Source of the DNA: Neolewinella xylanilytica
Lineage (GTDB): Bacteria; Bacteroidota; Bacteroidia; Chitinophagales; Saprospiraceae
Assembly: GCF_002934605.1 (NCBI RefSeq)
Contig: NZ_PTJC01000006.1
Coordinates: 1-64,000, forward strand
Direction: 5' to 3'
Length of the DNA: 64,000 nt
Below, piece after piece: positions 55,933 through 64,000 of the stretch. The position numbers and the translations under genes were made by a program. Every line of letters starts with the position of its first letter. The first letter of the stretch is position 1. Under the pieces are notes generated by a model, which was not told where the DNA came from, did not search any database, and saw nothing but the letters and a program-made list of their open reading frames with translations.

Positions 55933-58900
55933 TTACAGGCTAAGGTTGGCGCCGATGAGGAAGGAGCGGGCGATGGGGTAGAAACCGAAGTCGATACCGC
56001 TGCCGATGGGCGCACCGCTGGAGGCCGCGGGGTCGTAGCCCAGGTAGTCGGAGAAAGTCAGCAGGTTGTTGCCGCTGAAGTAGAGCCGCAGGCTGGAGTT
56101 ATCCCGGTTGCCGATGGTGAGCGGCAGGGTATAGCCCAGGGTAACGGTCTGGAGGCGTAGGAAGGAGCCGTCCTCCACGTAGAAGTCGGAAAATACCCGG
56201 TTGGTCGTGGCGGCGGTGGTTACCCGGGGTACGTCGTTCGTGCTGCCGGGGCCGGTCCACCGTTGCAGGTAGTAGTCCAGACGGTTCACGTCGCTAAGCG
56301 CCCGCTCGTAGTTGCGGACGATCTCGCTGCCGAGACTGGCGAAGGCATAGGCGGTGAAGTCGAAGCGGCGGAAGCTCACCTGGGCGTTGAAGCCCATGGT
56401 CACGTCAGCGATGGGATCACCCAGGTAGGTGCGGTCGTCGGGGGTGATGACGCCGTCGCCATTGGTGTCGATGTAGCGCAGGTCACCGGGCTGAGCCTCG
56501 GCGCCGAGGGCGATTTGGGAGGGAGCACCCTCCAGGTCGGCGGCACTCTGGAAGATGCCGTCGGTTTGGTAGCCGTAGAAGTAGCCGATCGGCAGACCGA
56601 CCTCCATCCGGGAGGGAGCCAGCTGGCCGACTCCAAAGCCACCGCCCTCGATGAAGCCGGTACCGTTGTTCACCTCCAGCACCTCATTGTCGAGGGTGGT
56701 GAAGTTGTAGTTCAGGTTAATCCGCCAGTCGCTGTTCAGGCGCTCCCGGTAGTTGAGGGCGACTTCCAGTCCCCGGTTCCGTACCGCGCCCGCGTTGACC
56801 GTCGGGGCCGCGCTGCCGGGGGCCGCCGTCCCGACGATGCCCGACACGGGGATGTTACTGATGAGCAGGTTGTCGCGGGTGTTGATGAAGTAGTCCACCA
56901 CCATGCTAAGCTTATAGTCCAGCAGGTTCAGGTCGAAACCGGCGTTGAATTTCTTGGCCTCTTCCCACTGCAGCGCCGGATTGGGCAGGGCACCGATGGC
57001 CGTACCGTTCACCAGTACGCCGTCGAAGATGTAGGTCGCCTCCCCGCTCAGGGTGCCGATATAACCGTTGTTCAGGATCTGGTCGTTGCCGAGGATGCCG
57101 TAGCTCAACCGTACTTTCAGCAGGTCGATCGGGTTGTTCTCGGGCAGGACGTTCTCGTCGAGCAGCACTACGCCCGCCGTAAAGGAAGGGAAGAGGGCGG
57201 AGCGGTTCTGCGGACCGAACTTGGTAGAAGCGTCCCGCCGCAGCATGGCCGTGGCGAAATACCGCTCATTGTAGTTGTACTGCACCCGGCCGAAGTAGCT
57301 CAGGCGGCGCTCGTCGTAGCTGTAGGAGCTGACGTCGCGGGCCCCCTCGGGGCTGGTGCCGGTAGCCAGGCTGATGTCGGCGAATTCGACGGAGTTGTTC
57401 GGTACGTCGTAGCCGGTGGCGAAGAGTCCGTTCCCTAGCTCCCGGTAAACGGTGGTACCCAGGGTGGCGGTTACCTGGTGGGCCACCCCGAACTCGCGGT
57501 CGTAGGTGCCGTACAGGTCGAACGAGTAGTTGTTGTCGTTGATGCCGTTCTGGTTGACGCTGCTGCGGGTCACGTCGAAGACTTTGCCCCCGTAGCTGAT
57601 CTCGGGATTGAAGACGCGGCTCTCGCTGTTCGAGGTGTTGAAGCCGATGCGGCCCGTAAGGGTCAGGTCGTCGATCAGGTTCCAGTCGAGGGTCGCCTGG
57701 CCGTTCAGCTTATTGAGGTTGTAGTCGTTGAAGGTGTTGGCGATCTGGGCGGCGGGGTTGATTACCTCGATGCCGAGTCCGGGCGTATTCGGCACGAGGG
57801 TGAATGCGCCGGTTTCGTCCACCAGCGGCAGGGTGGGGGGCGCGTTCAGGGCGTTGAAGAGCACGGAACCCAGTCCGTTTTCACTGAGCGAATTGCGCTC
57901 GATGTAGGTATAGATGACGTTGGTACTCAGCTTGAGTCGGCTGGCGAGGTCGACGCCCAGGCTCACCCGGCCGGTAGCGCGGGTAAAGGCTGACTTTTCA
58001 CCGCCCACGATGCCCTCCTGGTCGAGGAAGGATCCGCCGAGGGAGTACGTTATGCGATCGCTGCCTCCCGAAGCGGTCAGGTCGTGGTTCATGATGGGCG
58101 CGTTGCCGAACACGACGTCCTGATAGTTGCTGCCCGTTCCCAGGTTAGCGGCGTTGGGGTAGGGGAGTGGCTGGCCGCCAGCGGCGTAGGTTTCGTTCAG
58201 CAGCAGGGCGTACTCGGTGGCGTTCAGCAGGTCGAGATCGCGCGAGCTTTCCTGGGTGCCCACGTAGGTGTTGTAGCTGATGCGGGTGGGCTGGTTCTTT
58301 TCACCGGTTTTGGTGGTCACCAGGATCACGCCGTTCGCACCGATCGTGCCGTACACGGCCGCCTGGGCATCTTTAAGTACGGTGATGGTTTCGATGTCGG
58401 CGGGGTTTACCGTGCTTAGGTCCCCCTGGTAGCCGTCGATGATCACCAGCGGTGCGTTCTGTCCGTTGGTGGACACCCCCCGGATGCGGATGTTCAGTCC
58501 CGCGCCCGGCGCACCCGATTGGGTGGTGATGTTCACCCCGGCCACGGTGCCCTGCAGGGCCTGTTCCACTTTCTGGGGTCTTAAGTCGGTAATGGTCTCG
58601 GAGTCTACGGTGGAGACCGCACCGGTGACGTTCCGCTTGGTCTGGGTGCCGTAGCCGATTACGACCACTTCGTCCAACGCCTGTACGTCGGAGGAGAGGG
58701 CGATGGTTAGCGGTTCCTGGTTCTCGACCGTAACGGTGGTGGGGGCGAAACCGGTATAGGAGATGCGAAGCTCCGTACCGACCGTGACGTCTTCGATAAG
58801 AAAGGATCCGTCGATATCCGTAACGGTGCCCTTGACATTGCCATCGCCGGGGGCGGCGACCACGATGATGCTGGCACCAATGAGGGGTTCATCATTTTCC

Positions 58901-58992
58901 GCGTCGGTAATAACGCCGGTCACGTCGAAGGTCTGCGCGGTCAGGCCGACGCCCGCGCTACAGAGCACGAGGAGCAAAAGAATTTTATACAT
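55933..58992 (-). CDS. susC: SusC-type TonB-dependent transporter, locus 2
   Basis: 1019 residues with signal peptide (LLLLVLCSAGVGLTAQ). A carboxypeptidase-regulatory-like domain (~25-105, VTGVITDAENDEPLIGASII) leads to the plug (LDEVVVIGYGTQTKRNVTGA) and a TonB-dependent barrel ending in LIGANLSL. There is no STN domain, in contrast to the locus 1 SusC. Regulation therefore does not go through FecR and fits the separate membrane regulator encoded just upstream. A candidate promoter lies about 70 bases before the start. Confidence 0.95.
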   Translation of the reverse strand: MYKILLLLVLCSAGVGLTAQTFDVTGVITDAENDEPLIGASIIVVAAPGDGNVKGTVTDIDGSFLIEDVTVGTELRISYTGFAPTTVTVENQEPLTIALSSDVQALDEVVVIGYGTQTKRNVTGAVSTVDSETITDLRPQKVEQALQGTVAGVNITTQSGAPGAGLNIRIRGVSTNGQNAPLVIIDGYQGDLSTVNPADIETITVLKDAQAAVYGTIGANGVILVTTKTGEKNQPTRISYNTYVGTQESSRDLDLLNATEYALLLNETYAAGGQPLPYPNAANLGTGSNYQDVVFGNAPIMNHDLTASGGSDRITYSLGGSFLDQEGIVGGEKSAFTRATGRVSLGVDLASRLKLSTNVIYTYIERNSLSENGLGSVLFNALNAPPTLPLVDETGAFTLVPNTPGLGIEVINPAAQIANTFNDYNLNKLNGQATLDWNLIDDLTLTGRIGFNTSNSESRVFNPEISYGGKVFDVTRSSVNQNGINDNNYSFDLYGTYDREFGVAHQVTATLGTTVYRELGNGLFATGYDVPNNSVEFADISLATGTSPEGARDVSSYSYDERRLSYFGRVQYNYNERYFATAMLRRDASTKFGPQNRSALFPSFTAGVVLLDENVLPENNPIDLLKVRLSYGILGNDQILNNGYIGTLSGEATYIFDGVLVNGTAIGALPNPALQWEEAKKFNAGFDLNLLDYKLSMVVDYFINTRDNLLISNIPVSGIVGTAAPGSAAPTVNAGAVRNRGLEVALNYRERLNSDWRINLNYNFTTLDNEVLEVNNGTGFIEGGGFGVGQLAPSRMEVGLPIGYFYGYQTDGIFQSAADLEGAPSQIALGAEAQPGDLRYIDTNGDGVITPDDRTYLGDPIADVTMGFNAQVSFRRFDFTAYAFASLGSEIVRNYERALSDVNRLDYYLQRWTGPGSTNDVPRVTTAATTNRVFSDFYVEDGSFLRLQTVTLGYTLPLTIGNRDNSSLRLYFSGNNLLTFSDYLGYDPAASSGAPIGSGIDFGFYPIARSFLIGANLSL

Positions 58993-59062
58993 GCGACTTT
59001 AAGTTTAGCACCGGCCTGTTCCGCATTGTACGGAGAGCAAGTGCTGCTGTTTGGATGCAGGA

Positions 59063-59070
59063 CAAAGCTA
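59063..59070 (-). promoter_or_regulatory. Candidate -7 promoter element of the locus 2 susC operon
   Basis: On the minus strand the sequence reads TAGCTTTG, a full match to the Bacteroidota TAnnTTTG element. No good TTG at the -33 position was found, so only half of the promoter is supported. It would give a leader of about 65 bases. Confidence 0.4.
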
Positions 59071-59240
59071 CGGGCGTTGTGGTGCCGAATACGAATGGCC
59101 TGCCCCTACAAAAACTCTCCAATCCCTGAAATGCCTACTGGCACTAGCTTTCGTCCGTCGTTTGGTATAGTGCACGACAGCTTCGGGAGGGCCTTGTTGT
59201 GGTGTTGTATAGGTGTTGTTGGGGTGATTTCATTGCTCCC

Positions 59241-59252
59241 GCGCCCCGCCGC
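59241..59252 (-). repeat. Intergenic GC-rich repeat, copy 11
   Basis: Core variant GCGCCCCGCCGC, preceded by GCTCCC and followed by AACC, between the regulator gene and susC of locus 2. Confidence 0.55.
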
Positions 59253-59276
59253 AACCAAAATTTCCTCCGCCGGGTC

Positions 59277-62069
59277 TCAAATATCCAGGATGTATTCCGT
59301 CAGCCCGGTGTCCCGCTCCAGGCCCATTTTTTTTCGTAACCGGTACCGCTTTACCTCCACGCTGCGGGGGGAGATATTCAGCATCGGCGCGATCTCCTTG
59401 GAGCTGAGATTCAGGCGAAGGTAGGCGCAAAGCTTCAGGTCGTTGGGGGTAAGATCGGGATGCCGCTCCTTTACCTTTTTGAAGAAGTCACGGTCCGCGT
59501 TTTCGAAGGCATCCCGGAACAGTTCCCAGGTTTCCGCCTCGTCGATGTTGCGGTCGATGGTCTTGACCACTTCCCGGATGTTTTTCTGCGGATCGCGGCT
59601 GGCCAGCAGTTCATCCTTGATTTGCTGAAGGAGCTCGTTCTTCTTCACGAGGTTCATGGTGGAGAGGGCGGCCTCCCGGTTCTTGGCCTCGATGTCCTCT
59701 TGCAGTCGCTCGTTGTTGAGTCGGGCCACTTCGAGCTCGGCCTGTCGCTGCCGGGCGGCCATCGCACGTTCTTTTTCCACCTGCCAGAGCCGTTGCTTTT
59801 TTCGGTAATACCCGGTATAGGAGCGGTGGAGCAGGAAGGTGAGGGCCGCGGCCCCGAGCAGGTATAGCAGGATCGCCGGGTAGGAGGCATACCAGGGGCG
59901 GGCAACGGTGAAGGGGTACGCCACGGTATTCTCCGACATCCGCCGGCCGAGCACCGAACGGGCCTCCAGTACGTAATTGCCGTAGCTCAGGGTGGGAAAG
60001 CGCAGGGTAGTTTCCTCCGTCCACTCGCTCCAGGTATCGGTCAGGCCCCGCAAGCGGTACTGGTATTGGGGGTGAAAGTATTTGCTGTAATCCGGTACCG
60101 CCAGGGAGAACGCCAGGTTGCGCGCGGCGTACGGCACGCTGCCGCCACCGGTCAGGTCGAGGACTTGGGATGCTTCCTGTCCGGACTGGCTGCTCACGCC
60201 GGTGAGGTAGAGTTCGTGGCGTTGAAGGGGAACGGCGGCTCGGGCTAGCGTAAGGTAGCCGTCGGCCGTACCGATCAGCAGCGTGTCGCGGCCGATCGGA
60301 GTGATGTTTTCGTAGCCGAGGGGGGCGTCGATGAGGCCGGCCGCCAGGGCAATGTCCGCCCGCCCGAGCGATTCCCGCAACGCGCCCCGCTGGAAGTACC
60401 CCAATCCGTCCGCATGGACGAACCAAAGCCGCTCGTCGGTGGCGTTAAGCCGCCCGCTCACGTATCCTTCCCCGGTTACCTGCTCGCTTAGGTGGGGTGA
60501 CCGGACGAAGCCCGACCGGAAATCGCGAAGCACGAAAATGCCCTCCCGTGAATAGTAGTAGACGCTGTCCTGGAAGGCAGCCAAGCCCGCATTCTTTCCC
60601 TTAGCGGGCTGTTCGTAGTGCTGCACGTCGGTCACCCGCCGGTAGTCGGGGTCGAGCCGCAGCCCGTACACGCCCCGGTACTCGTGGCTGACGTAGGCGT
60701 CGCCGCCCGGCCGCAGGACCAAATAGCGGGCCGACAGGTCGAAGCCCTCCACCGCGTTGCGCAGCCGCCACCCTTCCGGACCGCGTTCCAGCACCGAAAG
60801 GCCCCGGTAATTCCCCTGGAGCAGCCAATCCGGATGGCCGGGAACGGACTGGAAGGTCCAGGTTCCGGGCAGGTCGGCAATCAGTCGGGCGGTGCCCCCG
60901 GTGATCGCGAAGGTGCCGGAATCGTGACCGGCGAAGAGCTGGCCCCCGTAAGCGAACAGCGACCAGACCTGCCCCCGCGTTCCCGGGATCAGGGTGAATT
61001 CGCCCCCGGATTCCCGCACAAAGAGCCCCTGGTTACTTCCCAGGTAGAGGCGGCCGGCGTGCCTGGCCGCAGCGTAGACCGTTCCCACCCGACCGCTGCG
61101 GTCGGTGTACTTCCGGATGGGGGAAGGAAGGTTGATGCAGTTAAGCCCATTATCGGAGCCCGCCCACAGGTTGCTTTGGGCATCCTGGAAAAGCGACAGC
61201 ACCGTGTTGTTGGTCAGTCCCTTTACCTGGTCGATGTGGTGCAGTAGGTTGCCCCCGTCGTCGGTCAGGTACAGCCCGTTGGAGATCGTGCCGAAGGCGT
61301 GGCCACCCCGCTGTAGGGCCAGGGCGCTGTAGATGCGTTTGCCGCGTAAAAACGGAAACCGATCCAGGGATTCCGGTCCGTCTTCCCCCAGCACGAAGGT
61401 GCCCGCGGTGTCGGTCTGGTACACTAGCTGGCCGTCTTCTTCCCAGAGGTGGACGATCGGTGCGCTGGCCGAACCGGGCGGGAGCAGGGTGCGGATCTGC
61501 CCACCTTCCAGGGCGTACAGTCCGCGTTCCGGCCCGGTAAAGTACAGGCCGTTGCGGAGCCGGAAGGTCTTGGTGATGCCGCCCCCGGGCCTGAGGACGA
61601 CCAGTGCGCCGCTCTCGGGCCGGTACAGGAAAAACTGCTGAAGCGACTGAAAGATCACCGCCTCATCGTACACCAGGATGCTCCAGAATTGCTCGTCGGG
61701 CAGCAGTTGGGTGGCTACGCCTTCGGAGAGGCTCCGGTAAAGCAGGCGGCCGGTGGCTTCCCGTTCCCAGTAGCCAAATTCCATGTAACTGCCGGTATAG
61801 ACCCGGTCGCCGACGGACAGCACGGACCGCAGAATGGACTCGTTCGGAGAAGGGTAGCGGTGCCACTGCGCGCCGTTATATTCCAACAGCCCGTCGTTAT
61901 TAGCTACGTAGATGAAGCGGTCCTCGTCCTGGCCGACCATCCAGTTCTGGCTGCCGGCGCCGTAGGTCGCCGGCTCGAAACGAGTCACGGGGGGAAGTTC
62001 CTGGGCGGCGGCGCGCAGGTGAAATGCCAACAAAAGCAGGACCGGGCCTAGCAAACGAACGACTAACAT
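59277..62069 (-). CDS. Membrane-spanning propeller/Y_Y_Y regulator with LuxR-type DNA-binding domain
   Basis: 930 residues from the ATG ending at 62069, which gives a signal peptide (LLGPVLLLLAFHLRAAAQ). A large periplasmic beta-propeller-like part (~25-640, with VLSLFQDAQSNLWAGSDNGL) is followed by a Y_Y_Y-like domain (~650-720, YQYRLRGLTDTWSEW), one membrane span (~729-750), a ~90-residue coiled coil and a C-terminal LuxR-type helix-turn-helix (LTPNDLKLCAYLRLNLSSKE, ISPRSVEVKRYRLRKK). No kinase or receiver domain is present. It therefore resembles SusR-type one-protein sensors: periplasmic oligosaccharide is sensed and DNA bound on the other side. It precedes susC and is the likely activator of locus 2. 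Confidence 0.85.
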   Translation of the reverse strand: MLVVRLLGPVLLLLAFHLRAAAQELPPVTRFEPATYGAGSQNWMVGQDEDRFIYVANNDGLLEYNGAQWHRYPSPNESILRSVLSVGDRVYTGSYMEFGYWEREATGRLLYRSLSEGVATQLLPDEQFWSILVYDEAVIFQSLQQFFLYRPESGALVVLRPGGGITKTFRLRNGLYFTGPERGLYALEGGQIRTLLPPGSASAPIVHLWEEDGQLVYQTDTAGTFVLGEDGPESLDRFPFLRGKRIYSALALQRGGHAFGTISNGLYLTDDGGNLLHHIDQVKGLTNNTVLSLFQDAQSNLWAGSDNGLNCINLPSPIRKYTDRSGRVGTVYAAARHAGRLYLGSNQGLFVRESGGEFTLIPGTRGQVWSLFAYGGQLFAGHDSGTFAITGGTARLIADLPGTWTFQSVPGHPDWLLQGNYRGLSVLERGPEGWRLRNAVEGFDLSARYLVLRPGGDAYVSHEYRGVYGLRLDPDYRRVTDVQHYEQPAKGKNAGLAAFQDSVYYYSREGIFVLRDFRSGFVRSPHLSEQVTGEGYVSGRLNATDERLWFVHADGLGYFQRGALRESLGRADIALAAGLIDAPLGYENITPIGRDTLLIGTADGYLTLARAAVPLQRHELYLTGVSSQSGQEASQVLDLTGGGSVPYAARNLAFSLAVPDYSKYFHPQYQYRLRGLTDTWSEWTEETTLRFPTLSYGNYVLEARSVLGRRMSENTVAYPFTVARPWYASYPAILLYLLGAAALTFLLHRSYTGYYRKKQRLWQVEKERAMAARQRQAELEVARLNNERLQEDIEAKNREAALSTMNLVKKNELLQQIKDELLASRDPQKNIREVVKTIDRNIDEAETWELFRDAFENADRDFFKKVKERHPDLTPNDLKLCAYLRLNLSSKEIAPMLNISPRSVEVKRYRLRKKMGLERDTGLTEYILDI

Positions 62070-62075
62070 AGGACG

Positions 62076-62214
62076 GGGAAGGTACAGTGATACGGAGTGG
62101 AATAGCGTCGTCGTGGCGGCCAAGTCGCCGGACGGCAGTCGTTGCGACCATTCCCGGCTTTTCAAGCCGGCGGCGGGGGAGGTTGATGGCAAGCATTCGC
62201 TAGTGTACCTTCCC
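62076..62214. promoter_or_regulatory. 11-bp inverted repeats in the divergent region upstream of the regulator
   Basis: GGGAAGGTACA at 62076-62086 and its exact complement TGTACCTTCCC at 62204-62214 face each other across 117 bases, between the divergent regulator and membrane-protein genes. A small CCGGCTT-TTC-AAGCCGG hairpin lies between them (62154-62170). They may be paired protein sites for a looping regulator. Confidence 0.4.
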
Positions 62215-62239
62215 GGTACTAAGTACGAACGGCAGGCAG

Positions 62240-62911
62240 TTGCGTTTAATCAATTCATACTACGAGCGGTCCCCTACGGCCCGTCACCGGTTCCAGGTCA
62301 AACTCGCCCTGTTCGCCCTGGTGCCCAACCTGATAATCAGCGGTGGTTTGTATTGGCTTTCCCCCGGGCTACTGGTGCTTTCCGTGCTGCTCATCGCCCT
62401 TACCCTTACCGTGGTGGCTCCCTTCTTTGACGTACCCGGCCTCGTCGAACGCGGCAAACTAACCTATTATTCGGCCTTGCTGCTGGGGGAGGAGCCGAAG
62501 CACGGACGGATGATTATACACGGGGGTACCCTGTTCGACTACTACTTCACGCTGGACCAGGCCGCCCCCGGTCATGATCGGACGCGGCAGGTACTGGCGG
62601 ATCACCTACGGGGCCTGCTCGCCCTAATCCAAGCGCACGACGACGACCTCACGATCCGGGGAACGAGCTACATTATCGGCGAGCGTACGGCCGTTCGCAT
62701 CGGGCTGAAAAAGGTGCCGACGGACTTCGTTCCGTACCTCATCTTGTTGTTCAACTACGTGAATTTGATGTTCGCCATGCGGCTGGTAAAGGGGCGCTGG
62801 GAGCTACCGGTACTGGGACGGGTACATACTTTTTCCGGCCGGGTCGGCGACGTACGGCGGCGTGCGGCGTACCTTCAGTCCCTGTTGCAACGACTTGAAT
62901 CGCGTACCTGA
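62240..62911 (+). CDS. Predicted membrane protein of unknown function
   Basis: 223 residues from a TTG start. Two adjacent hydrophobic spans are seen near residues 23-65 (LALFALVPNLIISGGLYWL and GLLVLSVLLIALTLTVVAP). The remainder is soluble and mixed alpha/beta (GRMIIHGGTLFDYYFTLD, DDDLTIRGTSYIIGERTA), ending in a basic helix. No family was recognised. It is divergent from the locus 2 regulator. Confidence 0.6.
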   Translation: MRLINSYYERSPTARHRFQVKLALFALVPNLIISGGLYWLSPGLLVLSVLLIALTLTVVAPFFDVPGLVERGKLTYYSALLLGEEPKHGRMIIHGGTLFDYYFTLDQAAPGHDRTRQVLADHLRGLLALIQAHDDDLTIRGTSYIIGERTAVRIGLKKVPTDFVPYLILLFNYVNLMFAMRLVKGRWELPVLGRVHTFSGRVGDVRRRAAYLQSLLQRLESRT

Positions 62912-63092
62912 ACGGCCCCAACCCGGCGAACGGTACGCCACCGGGGCGGGCAAGTCGGTGGCTGCCGGCCTACCGAAGTAATATCCAGTTAATACGCCCG
63001 TGCCACCTTTGCGAACAATCCGGCCGGCACATCTCGACCGGTAAACCCGCACGAACCCTGGGCTTCTTCCGGATTCCGCAAACCTTATATAT

Positions 63093-64000
63093 ATGTATTT
63101 ACGCACGCTGTATTTCGTCTTTCTGGCTTCTTTTCGGCTTTGCGGACAGGTGGGCACCGCCGATTACTATCCCCCCACCCCGGTACCCGACCGGATCATG
63201 CTGAACCTGACGGCCGCCCCGGCCACCAGTATGGCGGTGAACTGGCGGACTTCCTTGCCGGCGCAACAAACCTACGTCCAGGTCACGGAGGCGAACCCCG
63301 GCCCCGACCTGGAAGCAACCGCCCGGGTAATCGTCGGTAGCAGCGAGACCTTTATGAGCGACGTGAACGGTGCCCGGTATCATTCGGCCACGATGGATGG
63401 TCTGGCGCCCGGCACCCAGTATGCCTACCGGGTGGGCGACAGCCTGGAATGGAGCGAATGGAACCACTTTACCACGGCGGAAGCCGGGGAGGCGCCGCTG
63501 TCCTTCCTCTACTTCGGCGATGCCCAGAACGATATCAAGAGTCTGTGGTCACGGGCCATCCGGGGCGCCTACGCGAAAATGCCCGATGCCGATTTCCAAT
63601 TGCACGCCGGGGACCTGATCAATCGCTCTACCCGCGACCACGAATGGGGCGAGTGGTTCTACGCCGGGGGGTGGATTTACGGGACGATGCCCAGCGTGGC
63701 TACCCCGGGAAACCACGAGTACGGGCGAAACCTGCTCGGCGACCAGGAGCTGTCTCCCCACTGGCGGCCGACCTTCAACCTGCCGGAGAATGGCCCCGAG
63801 GAATTTCCCGAAACGGCGTACTACGTCGACTACCAGGGCACCCGGGTGATCTCGCTCGACTCCCCGGCCTTTCTGCGCGACTCCACCGAGGCCCGGATTC
63901 AGATAGCGTGGTTGCGGAAGTTGCTGAGCGATAACCCCCATACCTGGACGGTCGTGACCATGCACCACCCGGTCTACTCCAGTAAGCTCGGTCGCGACAA
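63093..64000 (+). CDS. Purple-acid-phosphatase-like metallophosphoesterase, 3' end outside window
   Basis: At least 302 residues, open to the window edge. A signal peptide (YFVFLASFRLCGQ) is followed by a fibronectin-like N-terminal domain (~30-130, SMAVNWRTS, YAYRVGDSLEWSEW) and a calcineurin-like phosphoesterase domain with the metal-site motifs in order: YFGDAQND, HAGDLIN, TPGNHEYG and MHHPVYSS. Purple acid phosphatases hydrolyse phosphate esters outside the cytoplasm with a two-metal centre. Start chosen at 63093, the first ATG before the signal peptide. Any C-terminal domain lies beyond the window. Confidence 0.85.
   Translation, partial: MYLRTLYFVFLASFRLCGQVGTADYYPPTPVPDRIMLNLTAAPATSMAVNWRTSLPAQQTYVQVTEANPGPDLEATARVIVGSSETFMSDVNGARYHSATMDGLAPGTQYAYRVGDSLEWSEWNHFTTAEAGEAPLSFLYFGDAQNDIKSLWSRAIRGAYAKMPDADFQLHAGDLINRSTRDHEWGEWFYAGGWIYGTMPSVATPGNHEYGRNLLGDQELSPHWRPTFNLPENGPEEFPETAYYVDYQGTRVISLDSPAFLRDSTEARIQIAWLRKLLSDNPHTWTVVTMHHPVYSSKLGRD

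Overview
The window comes from a Bacteroidota chromosome, most likely a marine or soil Saprospiria (Lewinella-like) organism. The evidence is two SusC/SusD pairs, an ECF sigma/FecR pair feeding a SusC with an STN domain, a type IX secretion C-terminal sorting domain, Bacteroidota-style lipoprotein signals and a moderately high GC content (an impression, not a calculation). The taxon is inferred; Bacteroidota is firm, the family is not.

Layout: 1-82 is the 3' end of a 5S rRNA with its terminator. 234-2398 holds an M20 amidohydrolase and a DUF2461 protein. 2627-6572 is a bacterial Pnkp/Hen1 RNA-repair operon in which hen1 is cut by one in-frame TAG exactly between its Pnkp-activating half and its methyltransferase half. 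6631-10721 is a D-galactonate catabolic set (dgoK, dgoA, ACS-family transporter, dgoD) in two convergent operons with overlapping genes. A repeat-rich gap and uvrA follow. 14379-16694 encodes a T9SS-exported protein made only of four lectin-like repeats. 17169-23717 is mixed: lipoprotein, PAS-LuxR regulator, small phosphatase, DUF4199, outer-membrane protein, a CE15-like esterase and an acyl-CoA ligase.

23721-40573 is polysaccharide utilization locus 1: ECF sigma, FecR, SusC, SusD, a terminator-like hairpin, then a double GH43, GH51, GH88, GH2 and a DUF2264 protein. It suits an arabinose/galactose/uronate-containing plant or algal glycan. 40616-49665 is a mosaic of small metabolic and regulatory genes with two decayed genes (SRPBCC and aldehyde dehydrogenase remnants). 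49761-62069 is utilization locus 2, all on the minus strand: a membrane-spanning propeller/LuxR regulator, SusC, SusD, a surface glycan-binding lipoprotein and two GH16 lipoproteins; it is predicted to take up laminarin or another beta-1,3-glucan. A small membrane protein and a truncated purple-acid-phosphatase-like gene end the window.

Two things stand out beyond ordinary genes. First, the amber-split hen1 in an otherwise intact RNA-repair operon. Second, a family of at least eleven short GC-rich intergenic repeats (core GCGCCGGAGCGC) spread across the window in both orientations and never inside a gene. Several further palindromes sit in operon junctions and divergent promoter regions.
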